DNA of 22,261 nt from Larix sibirica (lineage: Eukaryota; Streptophyta; Pinopsida; Pinales; Pinaceae), in the NCBI GenBank assembly GCA_004151065.3, contig NWUY0300007633.1, forward strand, positions 3,800-26,060, written 5' to 3'. Under the pieces are notes generated by a model. That model did no database searches. It saw nothing but the letters and a program-made list of their open reading frames with translations, and had not been told where the DNA came from. Below are positions 1-10,031 of the stretch, one piece after another (position 1 is the stretch's first letter; every line of letters starts with the position of its first letter). Position numbers and translations under genes: made by a program.

Positions 1-1690
1 AAAAAAATTATATATATATATATATTTTTTTTTGCATATTTCTTTAGTTGATGTTTCTGATGTCTCAAGGCCAATACGATGATTTTGGTTGAGGTCGATG
101 TTTCGATACTGATTATGAAGAATATATATACAATGATTGTTGGTTGGGGTACCATCATTAAAGGGGAAATGTTGAAAAAGGATGATTTAAAAATAAGTAC
201 AATTTATGTTGAATGAGCTCTCCTTTGTCTAGGTTTTTTAGGTTTTTTTTCTGGATCAAGAGGAGGATATTCTATTGTTGTTGTGATTACCCAAGTTTTG
301 GATGTAATGTCTCACTTTGAATTGTTGGAGAACTAGAGAATTGCTAAAATGAAGAGTTAAGAATGCCGAGAAAAGGTGGTCTAAAGACTCAACCTATGCA
401 CCAATCCATTGAGTCGAGGTCATCTTTGGTCGATGATGCCTTATAATGGTAAGAACTTAGAGCAGATTGTCACTACACGAATTAAGTGGATTTCTCAGTC
501 TCTCATCTAGATTGGGCTTTGTTACCGAACTCATTACCACGGTTAACTCTACGTTGCTCCTCCGATGGCCACGTCCATGTGCCCATGAACACAATGGGTG
601 ATCACCCTCACTATGCAGGTTCGATTTTCTTGTGGGGATGGCAATATTCAACAAGGTATCTTGGTTCAGTTACTATTCCTGGCAATGGACTCCTCAATTT
701 CTCAAACCATTAATTTCATGTATCAACCTGGATGCAATATACCCTGCAGCAACAGCCAACGCGTTATCTTCCAGGTCTCGGTGGATATCTCCCCAAACTC
801 GACTGCAAGAGGGGATTATTACTTTGGATCTTTCGAACCTGATCTCAATGGCCAATCCAAGTCGCATCTGGGATCCCCTTCTGCATGTGAAGCCCTAGCT
901 CGATTTTTTTTTCTGCATGTGAAAGTTCCCCCTTACTCCCAACACCAGGAAATCATCAGCTTCTTTCAAGCTTCGATCGCTAGGTTATATTTTGAGTGGG
1001 TCTCGGCTCAATCGTGCCTATTGGGCGTCCCCAACATTTGCATTTGGAAATGGCTGGACTCTGAATCCGATTTTGCCGAAATGAAAACTCTGCTGTGGCT
1101 GTCACTCATAGGATGGGTTAGATAACAGGTAATAAAAAAAACGCCCCAATGGGTACAAATAATACAGCTACCATGAACTCAGAAAATACAGGAAGAAGCA
1201 ACAGAAATTTTTTTTTCCATCCATTTTCAAATTGTTTCACACAAATACCTGATCTCCCTCTCGAGATCTCGGATTCATCCTTCTATTATTTTACAGATTA
1301 TCACACATTCCTTCCCTCTCGAGTTACCGATCCCTCCTCCATTTTTCTTTCTTTTGACAATAAAAAAAACTCTTCAGTACTCCCACTCACCGAGAGTTAC
1401 AACTCTGTCTTGAACTGTTATTAGCAAGAACTTTTTTTCATCAGACACTTGCCCAAATTTTCAAGACTTTATTTCTAAATTTAGGTAACTAATTTCTAAA
1501 ATCTATAACGACCCAGTCTCCTCACAGGGAGCTGTAGACAGCCATTTATTCCTATTCGAACTTATTAACTGACAATACACTCTGTCTTCATAATTAAAGA
1601 AATTCTACCCCTTCAATAGACTATTTTCGGACCCTGAATATTGCTTAGCCCGGCCTCGGACCACAACGTGTGTCAAAATGATCACACGCT
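1..1690. other. AT-rich intergenic DNA, no supported gene
   Basis: The window opens with a short (TA)n tract at about 9-25. I recognise no protein domain on either strand. A 175-codon open frame on the plus strand (598-1125) has no recognisable motif, and two other frames are open across parts of the same stretch, so I do not call it a gene. The part after about 1540 may include the far end of the copia 3' LTR, but that edge could not be placed. Confidence 0.6.
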
Positions 1691-1694
1691 GGCT

Positions 1695-1975
1695 TGGGCT
1701 AGATGCCCCTGCATCAATCGACCTAACTCACTAATCCGCTACCAAATTCACCTCTCTCGTCAACTCCCAAGTCAACCTTCCATTGTCCACAATTGTCTCC
1801 GGAAGATCCAAAGGTGAACTGAACTTCTTGTTCCAAGACCCCTCGTTATCACAACTCTCTAGAGATTCAAGGGGTGAAATTATCTTTATACACCACCCCA
1901 TAATTGCAATGCCCCGACGCCCAATTATAATACAAAGTTTCACAAATTTAGTTTGTTGTTAATGGCTTTGTATAT
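1695..1975 (-). repeat. 3' LTR remnant of the copia element
   Basis: The stretch 1695-1790 aligns with 6785-6873 at very roughly three quarters identity, through shared words such as ctaatccgctacc / ctaatccactaccc and cacctctctcgtcaactccc / gacctctctagtcaactctc. It lies just beyond the RNase H end, where a 3' LTR is expected. Neither outer edge shows a convincing TG...CA end. The part beyond 1790 has diverged or gained sequence compared with the right copy. Confidence 0.55.
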
Positions 1976-1998
1976 CTATCAATGATTCGTTCATCCAT

Positions 1999-2054
1999 CT
2001 AGTAATAAACAAGAAACAATTGTTTCCTAGTAATAAACAAGAAACAATTGTTTC
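1999..2054. repeat. 28-bp tandem duplication with internal palindrome
   Basis: Two identical head-to-tail 28-bp units (1999-2026 and 2027-2054). Each contains the perfect 14-bp palindrome GAAACAATTGTTTC. They lie at the RNase H / LTR junction of the copia element. Confidence 0.95.
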
Positions 2055-2079
2055 CTATATTAGTTGCATTCGATAATTA

Positions 2080-2620
2080 GCATGACACTCCACCTACTCA
2101 TCTTATCGTGAGCACCAATGTTTTTTGAGACGTGTATTACACTTTGATTATCACGGTACATTCTATTCAACTCATCAAAAGGAAATATGAGCCTACCCAT
2201 TTATTTGAAATACCTTGCCTATGGCCTAGCGTTAACTACACCTCTATATTCATCCTTTAGTTGTTGAAAGAGACACCATTTTCAACATTTTACGAGACCA
2301 AACTATGGGTCTAGATCCAAGAGGAAACACATAGCTAAAAGTTAACTTCTCATCATCTTCATCTCCAACACAATCCGAGTCGATATACTCGACTAACTAG
2401 TTCATATTCTTACTGCAATACTTTATATCATGTATGTAAGTGCCCTTTATATAACAAAGAATCCTCTTTGTAGTGTTTAAATGGCTCTCCTTCAAATATT
2501 GGATGAACCTAGAGACCACACTAACAACAAAGGAAGTATTAGGTCAACTATGTTTTAAATAAATGAGACTACCAACAAACTAATTGTAGAGAGTAACATT
2601 GCCTTTTAGAGAATCGCACT
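2080..2620 (-). pseudogene. Copia RNase H domain, decayed
   Basis: On the minus strand, pieces of the copia RNase H are readable. Around 2400-2340 the peptide YIDSDCVGDEDDEKLT matches the usual SDSDWAGD-x-DD-RKST segment. It is followed by a GSRPIVWS-like stretch and SLSTTKG, close to the family's LSSTEAEY. Around 2170-2125, RDNQSVIHVSKN corresponds to CDNQSAIxIAKN, with the first Cys of the CDN motif replaced by Arg. Stops and missing bases break the frame. This domain would degrade the RNA strand of the RNA-DNA hybrid during reverse transcription. Confidence 0.8.
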
Positions 2621-2639
2621 CATTGGTCAATGTCCCTCA

Positions 2640-3360
2640 CTAGTAATGTGTGCCACATGATTTATATCTTTGCAATAGATTCATCACACATTTAGATTGA
2701 GAAATAAAGATGATGTCATCCATTTGCAAAACTTGGATGCCAAGAAGGAAATGACATAGACCAAGGTCAGTCACTTTCAAATGCATTTGCTAATTTTTTC
2801 TTCAAATCCAAAATGAGATCAGCACTACATCCAGTAATGACTAAATCATCAACATATACTGCAACTATCACCATTTACATGTAAAACATAAACATTGTGC
2901 TCTAATCACAGCGTTTGGAACCCAAACCAAGAAAGAATCGATCGATCTTCCCACGCCATGCCCTAGGGGCTTATTTCAATCCATAGATTTTTTTTAGTGG
3001 ACACAAACACTTCCATCGTTCTCAAAGCCTAGGATTTGCTCCATATAGATCACCATGTAAGAAAGCAGTCTTGACATCCATCTAGTGTACTTCCCGTCCA
3101 AAAATAGCAACAAATGAAAGAACTAGTCAAGAAAAGTTCATATATGCAATAGGGCAGAAGTCTTGATGTCATCAATACCATGTTATTGAAAAAAGTCCTT
3201 TGCTATCAATTAAGCCTTATGCCTCTGAACAACACCTTCATATGTAAATTTGGTCATGTAGACCCACTAACATTTTACCACATTTTCCTCTTAGAATCGA
3301 GGAACTAAATCCCAAGTTTTATTCTTCATCAAGGAATTGTACTCATCAACAATAACATTC
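2640..3360 (-). pseudogene. Copia reverse transcriptase, decayed
   Basis: From high to low coordinate the minus strand reads DEYNSLMKNKTWDLVP (about 3350-3300), VH*MDVKTAFLHGDLY (about 3095-3050), LKKIYGLK*APRAW (about 3000-2950) and the catalytic box YVDDL at 2856-2842, followed by VITG. These are the ordered landmarks of a copia reverse transcriptase, and YVDD holds the two metal-binding aspartates. A single extra base at about 2778 shifts the frame just before the DLG motif, and stops occur elsewhere, so the copy is dead. Confidence 0.88.
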
Positions 3361-3632
3361 TCCCATTCAAGGAAACCATGTGCATATGAATATGTATCAA
3401 GATGTCATGCATATAGCACACATGCTATCAAAGCAACACTACCATCATTGTTTTTAACTCTAGTTTTCGTTTGAGTCATTTACATTTTTTGCAACAAAAA
3501 CAACAACTGCAATCATCTCAATCACCCATTTGGGAAAACAAATGTCCCTTGTAGAGAGAGTCCTTAAATCAAAATCACCATTAGATGAAAGATCATGTGG
3601 TCCAAAGACTGTGGTCGACTCTGTTATAGAAG

Positions 3633-3849
3633 GTCAACTACAAGTCTATTCATATCATGTATCATAATCTTTATAATCTTTTTTGGTTTATTATATGGTC
3701 AACTTTCAAACCAAGGCACATTCATTATTGGTTGATCCATGATGTTGTAGAATGTCAACTACAAGTCTATTCATATCATGTATCATAATCTTTTTTGATT
3801 TATTATATGGTCAACTTTCAAACCAAGGCACATTCATTATTGGTTGATA
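3633..3849. repeat. 121-bp-period tandem duplication
   Basis: The sequence from 3633 (gtcaactacaagtctattc) recurs from 3754. The second copy lacks a few bases in the ctttataatc stretch and diverges after about 3847. It lies between the integrase and reverse transcriptase remnants of the copia element, so it postdates loss of function. Confidence 0.92.
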
Positions 3850-3973
3850 TGTGATCCAAAATATTATATTTTTGAGTGATGGCCTTGTATTACCTTCTTG
3901 GCTTGTCTTGATGAAGAGTCACAAGCAGACTGCTCAAAATGTTGACACAAATGTGTACTCAGATTGCAAATGC

Positions 3974-4035
3974 TCCAACAACAATTCCTTCAAATTCTAA
4001 TTGTGAATACCCCAACAACAATTCCTTCAAATTCT
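3974..4035. repeat. 24-bp direct repeat, 38-bp period
   Basis: The 24-bp word starting ccaacaacaattccttcaaa occurs at 3974-3997 and again at 4012-4035, with 14 unrelated bases between. It is within the copia remnant. Confidence 0.85.
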
Positions 4036-4149
4036 CAACAAATTCCAAGCCTACTCTAATACACAAGTCCATTATCCATTGCATAATCTCATTGACGCAC
4101 TAGTTGATGTAGTATAATAGTAAGTTGATCAATAATTATTCAAAATTTA

Positions 4150-4942
4150 GAATGGATCACTTCTTAACATCCTAAAGAGGGATTCAACAAAGCATTACTT
4201 GAAGTTTGTTCATCAAAGACAAAATCCCACCTACGACTGATTTTTTGTTTGATTGGATCAAACAACCTGTAAGCTTTCAACCTTTCCTATTAGCCCAACA
4301 TAATACAAGCATGACTCTTTGCATCCAACTTCTTTCTCTTATGATCTAGAATATCAGCCCACACTATACATCCAAACGTTTTGAGATGTCCGACTAAGGG
4401 TTTTCTTCCACTCCATTTTTCAAGAGGGATCATATCCTACACAACATTGGTCGAATTCATGCTTAAAAGGTAGTTTGAACAATGAACAACCTCAACCCAA
4501 AATTTAGTCAATAAACCTTTGCTTGAAGCAAACACCACACCATTTCAACCAATGTTTGATTTTTCCTTTCAACGTCATTTTGATGAGGTGTGTAAGCTTT
4601 AGATTTCTACTGAGAGATATCATTCTATGACAAGTAGTTCTCAAAGGCCTTGGTCACATATTCTCCTCCATTGTTTAATCTTAGACATTTCATAGGGCTC
4701 GCGCATTTCTTTTCAATGAATGCCTTAAATCTCTTGAATTTTTCAAATGTGTGATCCTTATTCTTGAATAAATATACCCCAAGTATACCTAGAAAAATGA
4801 TATTGAAATCCAAAACATATCTTGCATCTACTAATGATGATTGGTTCATTGTACAAGGGTCAATATGGACAAGTTTTGATGGAGTGTTTGCTCTCCATTC
4901 CTTCCCTATCTCAAGTTTAACCAAGTGATGTTTTCCAAGCAC
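4150..4942 (-). pseudogene. Copia integrase, decayed
   Basis: The longest surviving open piece (4942-4625, 105 codons) begins with a zinc-binding-type tail and reads on through WRANTP, HIDPCTMNQSS, FKAFIEKK and LRLNNGGEY, which match the integrase catalytic core up to the GGEY motif. In the usual LRTDNGGEY the catalytic Asp precedes Asn; here LNNGGEY lacks it. Past a stop at 4625 the same strand continues with recognisable pieces (EKWSGRKPLVGHLKTFGC, KLDAKSHACIMLG, ISRRWDFVFDE), the typical region after the core. Frameshifts and stops make it non-functional. Confidence 0.85.
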
Positions 4943-5640
4943 AAACCTTTTACATACACGATAAGGGTAGCAACCCTAAGTAGTCAATTAACCATATTAA
5001 ACTTCACAATCAATTTCGTAGCTCAAACACTCAAATGTCTAAGTCTTGCATGCCTAATGAGTAATTATACTCCAATGATTGGCCGAGTTGTGTGCAATCA
5101 ATCCTGGATCATGTTTAGAAAAATCATAGAACCCATGCATTGTATTCTAAGGGTACATTGTATTCTAAGGGTCAAGAATACCCTCTACAACAACAAAGAC
5201 ATTGTTTATATCCTTCACAACAAACCTATCAAGCCAAAATTCAACCTTCTTGCCACTTTGGTTACATTGGGGAACAAACAACAAATTTTCACTCAAACTT
5301 GGTACATAATACACATCAATGAGCACACCATTCTAACATTCAATCCTACCACAACCAACAAGAATTGAAGTGCATAATCATCTACCACAAAGATATCTTA
5401 TTTTCTAGTGTTACTTAATGAAGAAAAGAGAAACATCCTTAGCCATATGATGGGTCCAACCTAAATCAACTATCCACTCACTTTTAGAATTGTAAGCATG
5501 CAATTTCAAATAGTTCCAATGGAGAAAGAATAATTATCTCCCTTACCTTCAAAATATCAATGTTGCTAGTCAATTGATTAACTAGTCACCATTTCACCTT
5601 CAAACTTTTTGACCTTATCCTCCGAATCTTTTGTCTTCTT

Positions 5641-6480
5641 CCAACAAGTCTTCACAGCATGTCTTATTTTTCCATAGTACCAACGAGACTTCTTCTTCTT
5701 ACTTGTCTTAATCAATATCTGATCAGCATGCTTCATCTTCTTAGTCTAATCGATATAATTATGTTCTTGACCTCTTTCTCTATAGTTATGTCATCCTTTG
5801 CCCTTCAGGAGATGCACATTTTGCTTAATATCAAGTTCACCTTCATCAAACAACTTTTGCTATGCCTTGACAAGCAAACTAAAAACATAATCAAGGTATG
5901 GTCCTTACCATCTTCATTTCTGAGAGCCCTACTCACACAAAATAACAAACAATATACATCATAGGGTGTCCTCAAATTCATCAAGATCAATGTTATAAGT
6001 TGAACATCCTTTGGAAAACCCTTTCCACATTAACCCAATTTCAACTATAGCTCCTTCACCCAAGCCAAATAATCTTCACACTTAAAAAGGGGAGAGGATT
6101 GAGAGAGAGATTCTTTTTCACACTACATAACTTGACTCTTATCGATCTCGTTGAATAGTCTTCAACTTATTCTATACTCTTATCCTACTTGTATGAAAGC
6201 AAATCTCCCTCAAGATGTAGGGCGTTATACTCCTAAAACGTCATCCTTCTTTCCATTGATAATGAAATTTTATTGATCATCCTAGGATCTAGAATTACAA
6301 TCTTTGAAAATTGTCGAAGTGCTTCACTTTTCAACATCATTTACATGTCTTATGCCCACATATCATAATGTGGCCATTCAAAACTACATGTTCTTACTTA
6401 AAACTCATAATCACTCTACAAACCTAAACCTTGATTCAATTTTCTCAAGTCAAAGCCCTGAGTCATTCTATTGAAGAGAT
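5641..6480 (-). pseudogene. Copia gag remnant with broken zinc knuckle
   Basis: At 5682-5641 the minus strand reads WYYGKIRHAVKTCW. In the copia nucleocapsid the matching segment is a C-x2-C-x4-H-x4-C zinc knuckle. Here only the His and the last Cys remain, so zinc binding is lost. It is preceded by a Lys-rich run (KTSKKKKSR), which is normal before the knuckle. Upstream, to about 6480, gag-like pieces are weak and broken by stops. The assignment rests on position, between primer-binding site and integrase, and on this motif. Confidence 0.6.
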
Positions 6481-6494
6481 CTTATTTTATAGGA

Positions 6495-6620
6495 GCATGT
6501 ATAAGCAATAGCCTCCAAAGGACTTGTAAGCAACACACTAGGTCTCAAACCACCAACGCATGTATAAGCAATAGCCTCAAAAGGACTTGTAAACAACACA
6601 CTAGATCTCAAACCACCAGC
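6495..6620. repeat. 63-bp tandem duplication beside the primer-binding site
   Basis: Two head-to-tail 63-bp units (6495-6557, 6558-6620) differ at only a few positions. The second unit runs into the first bases of the copia primer-binding site. On the minus strand this is the untranslated leader just after the primer-binding site. Confidence 0.93.
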
Positions 6621-6630
6621 TCTAATACCA
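6619..6630 (-). other. Primer-binding site of the copia element
   Basis: On the minus strand the 12 bases read TGGTATTAGAGC, one base from TGGTATCAGAGC, the common copia primer-binding site complementary to the 3' part of plant initiator tRNA-Met. It sits directly inside the presumed 5' LTR edge (about 6631) and upstream of the gag remnant, which is where first-strand synthesis would be primed. Confidence 0.75.
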
Positions 6631-6990
6631 CGTTCAAGAACCAAGCAACTATAGAAGTGAAGAGTTATATATTCCAAGAATAGGTGTCTAAAAACACCAT
6701 ACAACACTAGAGCACAAGTGAGCATAGGTCAACATACAATGGATAACCTAAAAAACTTCTCTACCTCAACATGCACACTAATGCTAAGCTAGGACCATGC
6801 TCAATCGTTCAACAAACTAATCCACTACCCAATAGACCTCTCTAGTCAACTCTCAAGTTAACCTTTAATTGTCTAGTCAACTCTCAAGTTAACCTTTAAC
6901 TGTCAACTATTAACAAAGTATAAATACTATGTTGTAATTAGACAATAAATACATACATATGTATACTCAATTTGTTGTTGAAATTGTAAA
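6631..6990 (-). repeat. 5' LTR remnant of the copia element
   Basis: The inner edge is placed at 6631, next to the primer-binding site. The first two bases on the plus strand are cg, not the canonical tg, consistent with a point change. The block 6785-6873 matches the left LTR. The LTR contains its own 31-bp tandem duplication (6842-6903). The outer edge is uncertain; AT-rich sequence with a shared tttgttgtt word near 6970-6980 is the best guess. Confidence 0.55.
6842..6903. repeat. 31-bp tandem duplication in the right LTR
   Basis: Units 6842-6872 and 6873-6903 differ at one base. The left LTR carries one copy of the corresponding segment (about 1757-1787), so the doubling happened in the right copy after insertion or was lost on the left. 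Confidence 0.92.
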
Positions 6991-7044
6991 TTGTGTTGTG
7001 TAATTTTTTTTATAATTTCTTTGTGTAGTGTAATTACAAAAATG

Positions 7045-7259
7045 CCAGCCACAGGGGTGTAGCTCATTGGCGATTTGCTTGATATGAAGTCACATGTTGT
7101 AAATAGAGGTCACGAATTCAAATCACCCCAACTTACTCGTGCCCCATGCTNTGCAGGTGACTGTGGGGCACCTAGGGGTATAGTGGTAGCGGGGAATCAA
7201 CCCCGTGTAACATGAGTATGTGCACCACCCCAATTGTCAATTCCCCTAGTAAAAAAAAA
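7045..7259 (+). mobile_element. tRNA-derived SINE with target-site duplications
   Basis: A 215-bp insertion is bounded by the identical 10-bp sequence TACAAAAATG at 7035-7044 and 7260-7269, read as target-site duplications. Just inside the 5' end, tagctcattgg (7060-7070) matches an internal Pol III A box, and gaattcaaatc (7114-7124) fits a diverged B box, at tRNA-like spacing. The 3' end is a run of nine A at 7251-7259. Together these are the marks of a SINE moved by LINE machinery. The element contains the window's only ambiguous base (7151). The family could not be named. Confidence 0.88.
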
Positions 7260-7269
7260 TACAAAAATG

Positions 7270-7554
7270 TATATAACCTATAACAAGGTGACATTTTTGC
7301 CTATAAATTATGCGCACACACACACACATATTTTTGTTTAACCTATGAGCCATAAAATTTCCTTTCGAGGAAAATATTGTAAACAAATATAAAAGATTGC
7401 TATATATGTACAAGTTGCTATTTGATGAAATAATACTAGAATCTATTAAAGTTGTTATTTGATGAAATAATACTAGAATCTATTAAGTGTGGCTAAATTT
7501 GTCATGATTCCCCAAACAAAACAACTCTGGTTTAAAACACCATACTCCATTTCT
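7270..7554. other. Intergenic DNA with (CA)7 and a 37-bp tandem repeat
   Basis: No gene is seen. A (CA)7 microsatellite lies at 7315-7328. Two 37-bp head-to-tail units (7412-7448 and 7449-7485) differ by one base. Confidence 0.9.
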
Positions 7555-7620
7555 TCAGGTGGAGCCATTATACCTACATCGTGCACGCTTAATCCTGGTC
7601 ACTATTTTCTGCCAAAGTTG

Positions 7621-8090
7621 TATCCATTGCTCATGCTTTTTCTCTATAGGAAATGACAATTTTATTTCCATTTCTCCTCTAGAAACCACCTCACCTTTTA
7701 AAAAACCTTCTCCACCTATCTTGGGTTCATACCTCCCTTGGGTTTTTTCTAGATCGTTTCCATGAGTATAAACCGTAATCCATTTTTCCTCTAGAAACCG
7801 CCTCACCTTTCACAAAACCTTCTCCAGCTATCTTGGGTTCATACTTCCCTTGGATTTTTTCTAAGTCGTTTCCATGAGTATAAACGGTTACTTAAGGAAT
7901 TTCAGCCTACCCATTTTTCTCCATCGCTCATGCTTTCTCCATTTGTATTTCCGTTTCTCCTTTAGAAACTGCCTCAACTTTTACAAAACCTCCTCCACCT
8001 ATCTTGGGTTCCTACTCCCCTTGGATCTTTTCTAGGTTGTTCCCATGAATACAAACGGCTACCTAAGGAATTCGCCCTACGACCATCCTG
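7621..8090 (-). repeat. Three-copy diverged tandem array with residual coding
   Basis: A core of about 108 bp is present three times: 7669-7775, 7780-7887 and 7951-8058. The longer flanking part (catgctttttctc...tttcc) precedes the first and third copies, so the full unit may be about 160 bp with one shortened middle copy. On the minus strand each copy can be read as a related peptide with the landmarks YTHGNDLEK, YEPKIGGEGF and KGEVVSRGE. The first copies are open and the third is broken by stops. An 83-codon open frame covers 7806-7555. I do not recognise the protein; it may be a decayed transposon or gene piece. Confidence 0.75.
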
Positions 8091-8571
8091 CTCGATGCCC
8101 ATTTCAAACCATGCCAATCCTATGTTTTAAAAACCAATATGTATTCTGATTGAAATCTTTGATGGAATTGAATATAAATGAAAAGGGCATGTTCTTCCCA
8201 GTGAGTATTGTTCTGGGTGACCTTTCTGAATTGTGTCCAATCAGGGAGGGCATTACACCGCAATCCCGGCTTTGCCTAATGGTTAAGGAAATATTCATCT
8301 GAATATATTCATCAGTCTTTGAATCCTGGGATTTTGATAAGGATTTGAATCAAATCAAACAGCAGCAGAAATACCGTTTCATTATCCCTACCAAAAATCA
8401 ACCAAGAAGAATAAATGGGCACCACAAGTTTCACTTGTGGTGCTTTTATCGGCCTCCAAATTCTCCTGAGAAAAACTTGGTATGTATTCTGTTATGCAGT
8501 CATTAAGAGAAATAGGGGTAAGTATTTGCTTTGCTTTCATTGAACTGAAGTATTGTTGGATGGACTTCTAA
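8091..8571. other. Intergenic DNA with a perfect 11-bp hairpin
   Basis: No gene is recognised. The sequence gcaccacaagt (8419-8429), a 3-base loop, and its exact complement acttgtggtgc (8433-8443) form a perfect inverted repeat. Confidence 0.7.
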
Positions 8572-8719
8572 GGAATTCAATTTTCAACCTTTCTCTTGTT
8601 GCTCCACAGGAATGTCAATTTTCTTAACTGGAACAATTATAAACAGGATTTCAATTTTCAACCTTTCTCTTGTTGCTCCACAAGAATGTCAATTTTCTTA
8701 ACTGGAACAATTATAAACA
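8572..8719. repeat. 74-bp tandem duplication
   Basis: Units 8572-8645 and 8646-8719 are almost identical head-to-tail copies (word ttgttgctccaca in each). An open frame runs through both because of the duplication but shows no recognisable domain. Confidence 0.95.
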
Positions 8720-9210
8720 CTTTTACTGACACAAATATGTTGGCGTTCAGGCTAGTGCTAGCACTCTTTCAAAGACTAAACCATAGAAAATTTTATTCAA
8801 TCAGTGATTTAGGTGTGTCTCTGTACACAAAGAAGACTCTACAGAATCATTCAACTTCTGAAGATGAGAGATTAAACAAAACCTACTTCATCACTAAGCT
8901 CTAACTATGATTTGAACTATGTGCATAGTGCAGAGCTCTGGCTTCATCTGGCCTGGCTGCAATACCTTATGACAAACAGTCTAGAAAACTTTATGGACAC
9001 CTTAATCCATTTTGTGGTGCTTTCACGAAGCTCTTTTCTGTAACCTCTTCGGTATATTCACCGATCTTTAATCCGTTTTATGGCTCATATATGGGTGTCT
9101 CTGTTTTTAAGACATGGTGCAGAACAGAATGTCAACAGCTTCTTCCTCATGCATCCAACAATCTCATTCTTCCACTAATTTAAACTGATCTCAAGCCATC
9201 CCTTAACATG
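8720..9210. other. AT-rich intergenic DNA, nothing recognised
   Basis: Short open frames only, none with a recognisable motif. No repeats of note were seen. Confidence 0.6.
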
Positions 9211-9290
9211 GGTGGAATGGGGTGGGGGTAATTAAACCTCATGCAAGCACGGTGGGGTGGGATGGGGGTAATTAAACCTCATGCAAGCAC
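9211..9290. repeat. 40-bp tandem duplication, G-rich
   Basis: Two 40-bp units (9211-9250, 9251-9290) share a perfect second half (taattaaacctcatgcaagc). The first half is G-rich (ggtggaatggggtgggggt and ggtggggtgggatgggggt), with two base differences. Confidence 0.95.
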
Positions 9291-9458
9291 ATCGAGTCAA
9301 GAACATTATTCTTTTACTCTCATGAAGCAAATGAGAAGTCTGAATTTTGCTAAGTCTTCGAGGCTAACCAGAATAGTCAATCAAGTTCAAAGGATTGCCA
9401 AAGAGTAGTTCCATATTCTACACCGTCATAATTCACAAGCAGATTCATTGGCGAATAA

Positions 9459-9542
9459 AGGAGTGCTCTTAAATCAAGGAAATTTGTGTAAAAATGGGGG
9501 AGGAGTGCTCTTAAATCAAGGAAAGTTGGGTAAAAATGGGGA
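9459..9542. repeat. 42-bp tandem duplication
   Basis: Units 9459-9500 and 9501-9542 begin aggagtgctcttaaatcaag and differ at only a few bases. Confidence 0.95.
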
Positions 9543-10031
9543 ATAAATTATTGATAATCTCCCATGATCAAATTCGCCAAGAACTATAGCTCCCACCTAG
9601 AAATTCTTCACAAATTGCACACAGGAATTTAATTTGCATGCAAATGGAATTAAAGGCCCACAGCCCCCCGTACCCATACTCATGCCTGGGGGTACGGGAT
9701 GGACATCCGCCACAAAGGTGGCATTGAGGTTATTCTGTGGAGGATGCCTCTGTAGAAGCCCAGTCCAGCGGAGAGTTTTGTTTAGCAGGTGAAGGTCTGG
9801 TTGGACTTTGGATGGCAACCTCCTCTCCTTGGAATTCGGTGCATCTCTCCCTTATTATGCCTGTAGGTTGGCGAAGGCCAACCAATTTGGAGATAAGCAA
9901 ATCTTCACAATTTTGTTGGAATTCTGAGAATGGTATGCACCTTGAATTGGTGTGCGACTTAGCTTGGTGTTCTGGTTCGTGCTTTGGACGGCTGTGAATA
10001 CTTCATTGTCAAAGTCAATCAAGCTAGCATA
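9543..10031. other. Intergenic DNA with a 9-bp hairpin
   Basis: No gene is supported. CCCGTACCC (9667-9675) and GGGTACGGG (9690-9698) form a perfect 9-bp inverted repeat with a 14-base loop. Confidence 0.6.

Larger units (their letters stand above)
1695..6990 (-). mobile_element. Degenerate Ty1/copia LTR retrotransposon
   Basis: Read on the minus strand, this stretch carries the Ty1/copia order: primer-binding site (6619-6630), gag remnant with a broken zinc knuckle (5641-5682), integrase (about 4942-4150), reverse transcriptase (about 3360-2640) and RNase H (about 2620-2080). Integrase before reverse transcriptase is the arrangement that separates copia from gypsy elements. The coding parts are interrupted by many stops and by at least one clear single-base insertion, near 2778, so no protein can be made. 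The flanks share a diverged block (about 1695-1790 and 6785-6873), taken as the surviving parts of the two LTRs. The distance from the primer-binding site to the left LTR, about 4.6 kb, is normal for the superfamily. Several internal tandem duplications (1999, 3633, 3974, 6495) arose within it. The outer LTR edges are approximate. Confidence 0.9.

Noticed and set aside
598-1125. 175-codon open frame on the plus strand
   Set aside because: No recognisable domain, several frames open over the same stretch, and it ends without any supporting context. Treated as chance openness.
7045-7130. Possible genuine tRNA gene
   Set aside because: The A and B boxes are present, but the arms do not fold into a full tRNA, and the poly(A) tail and target-site duplications mark a SINE.
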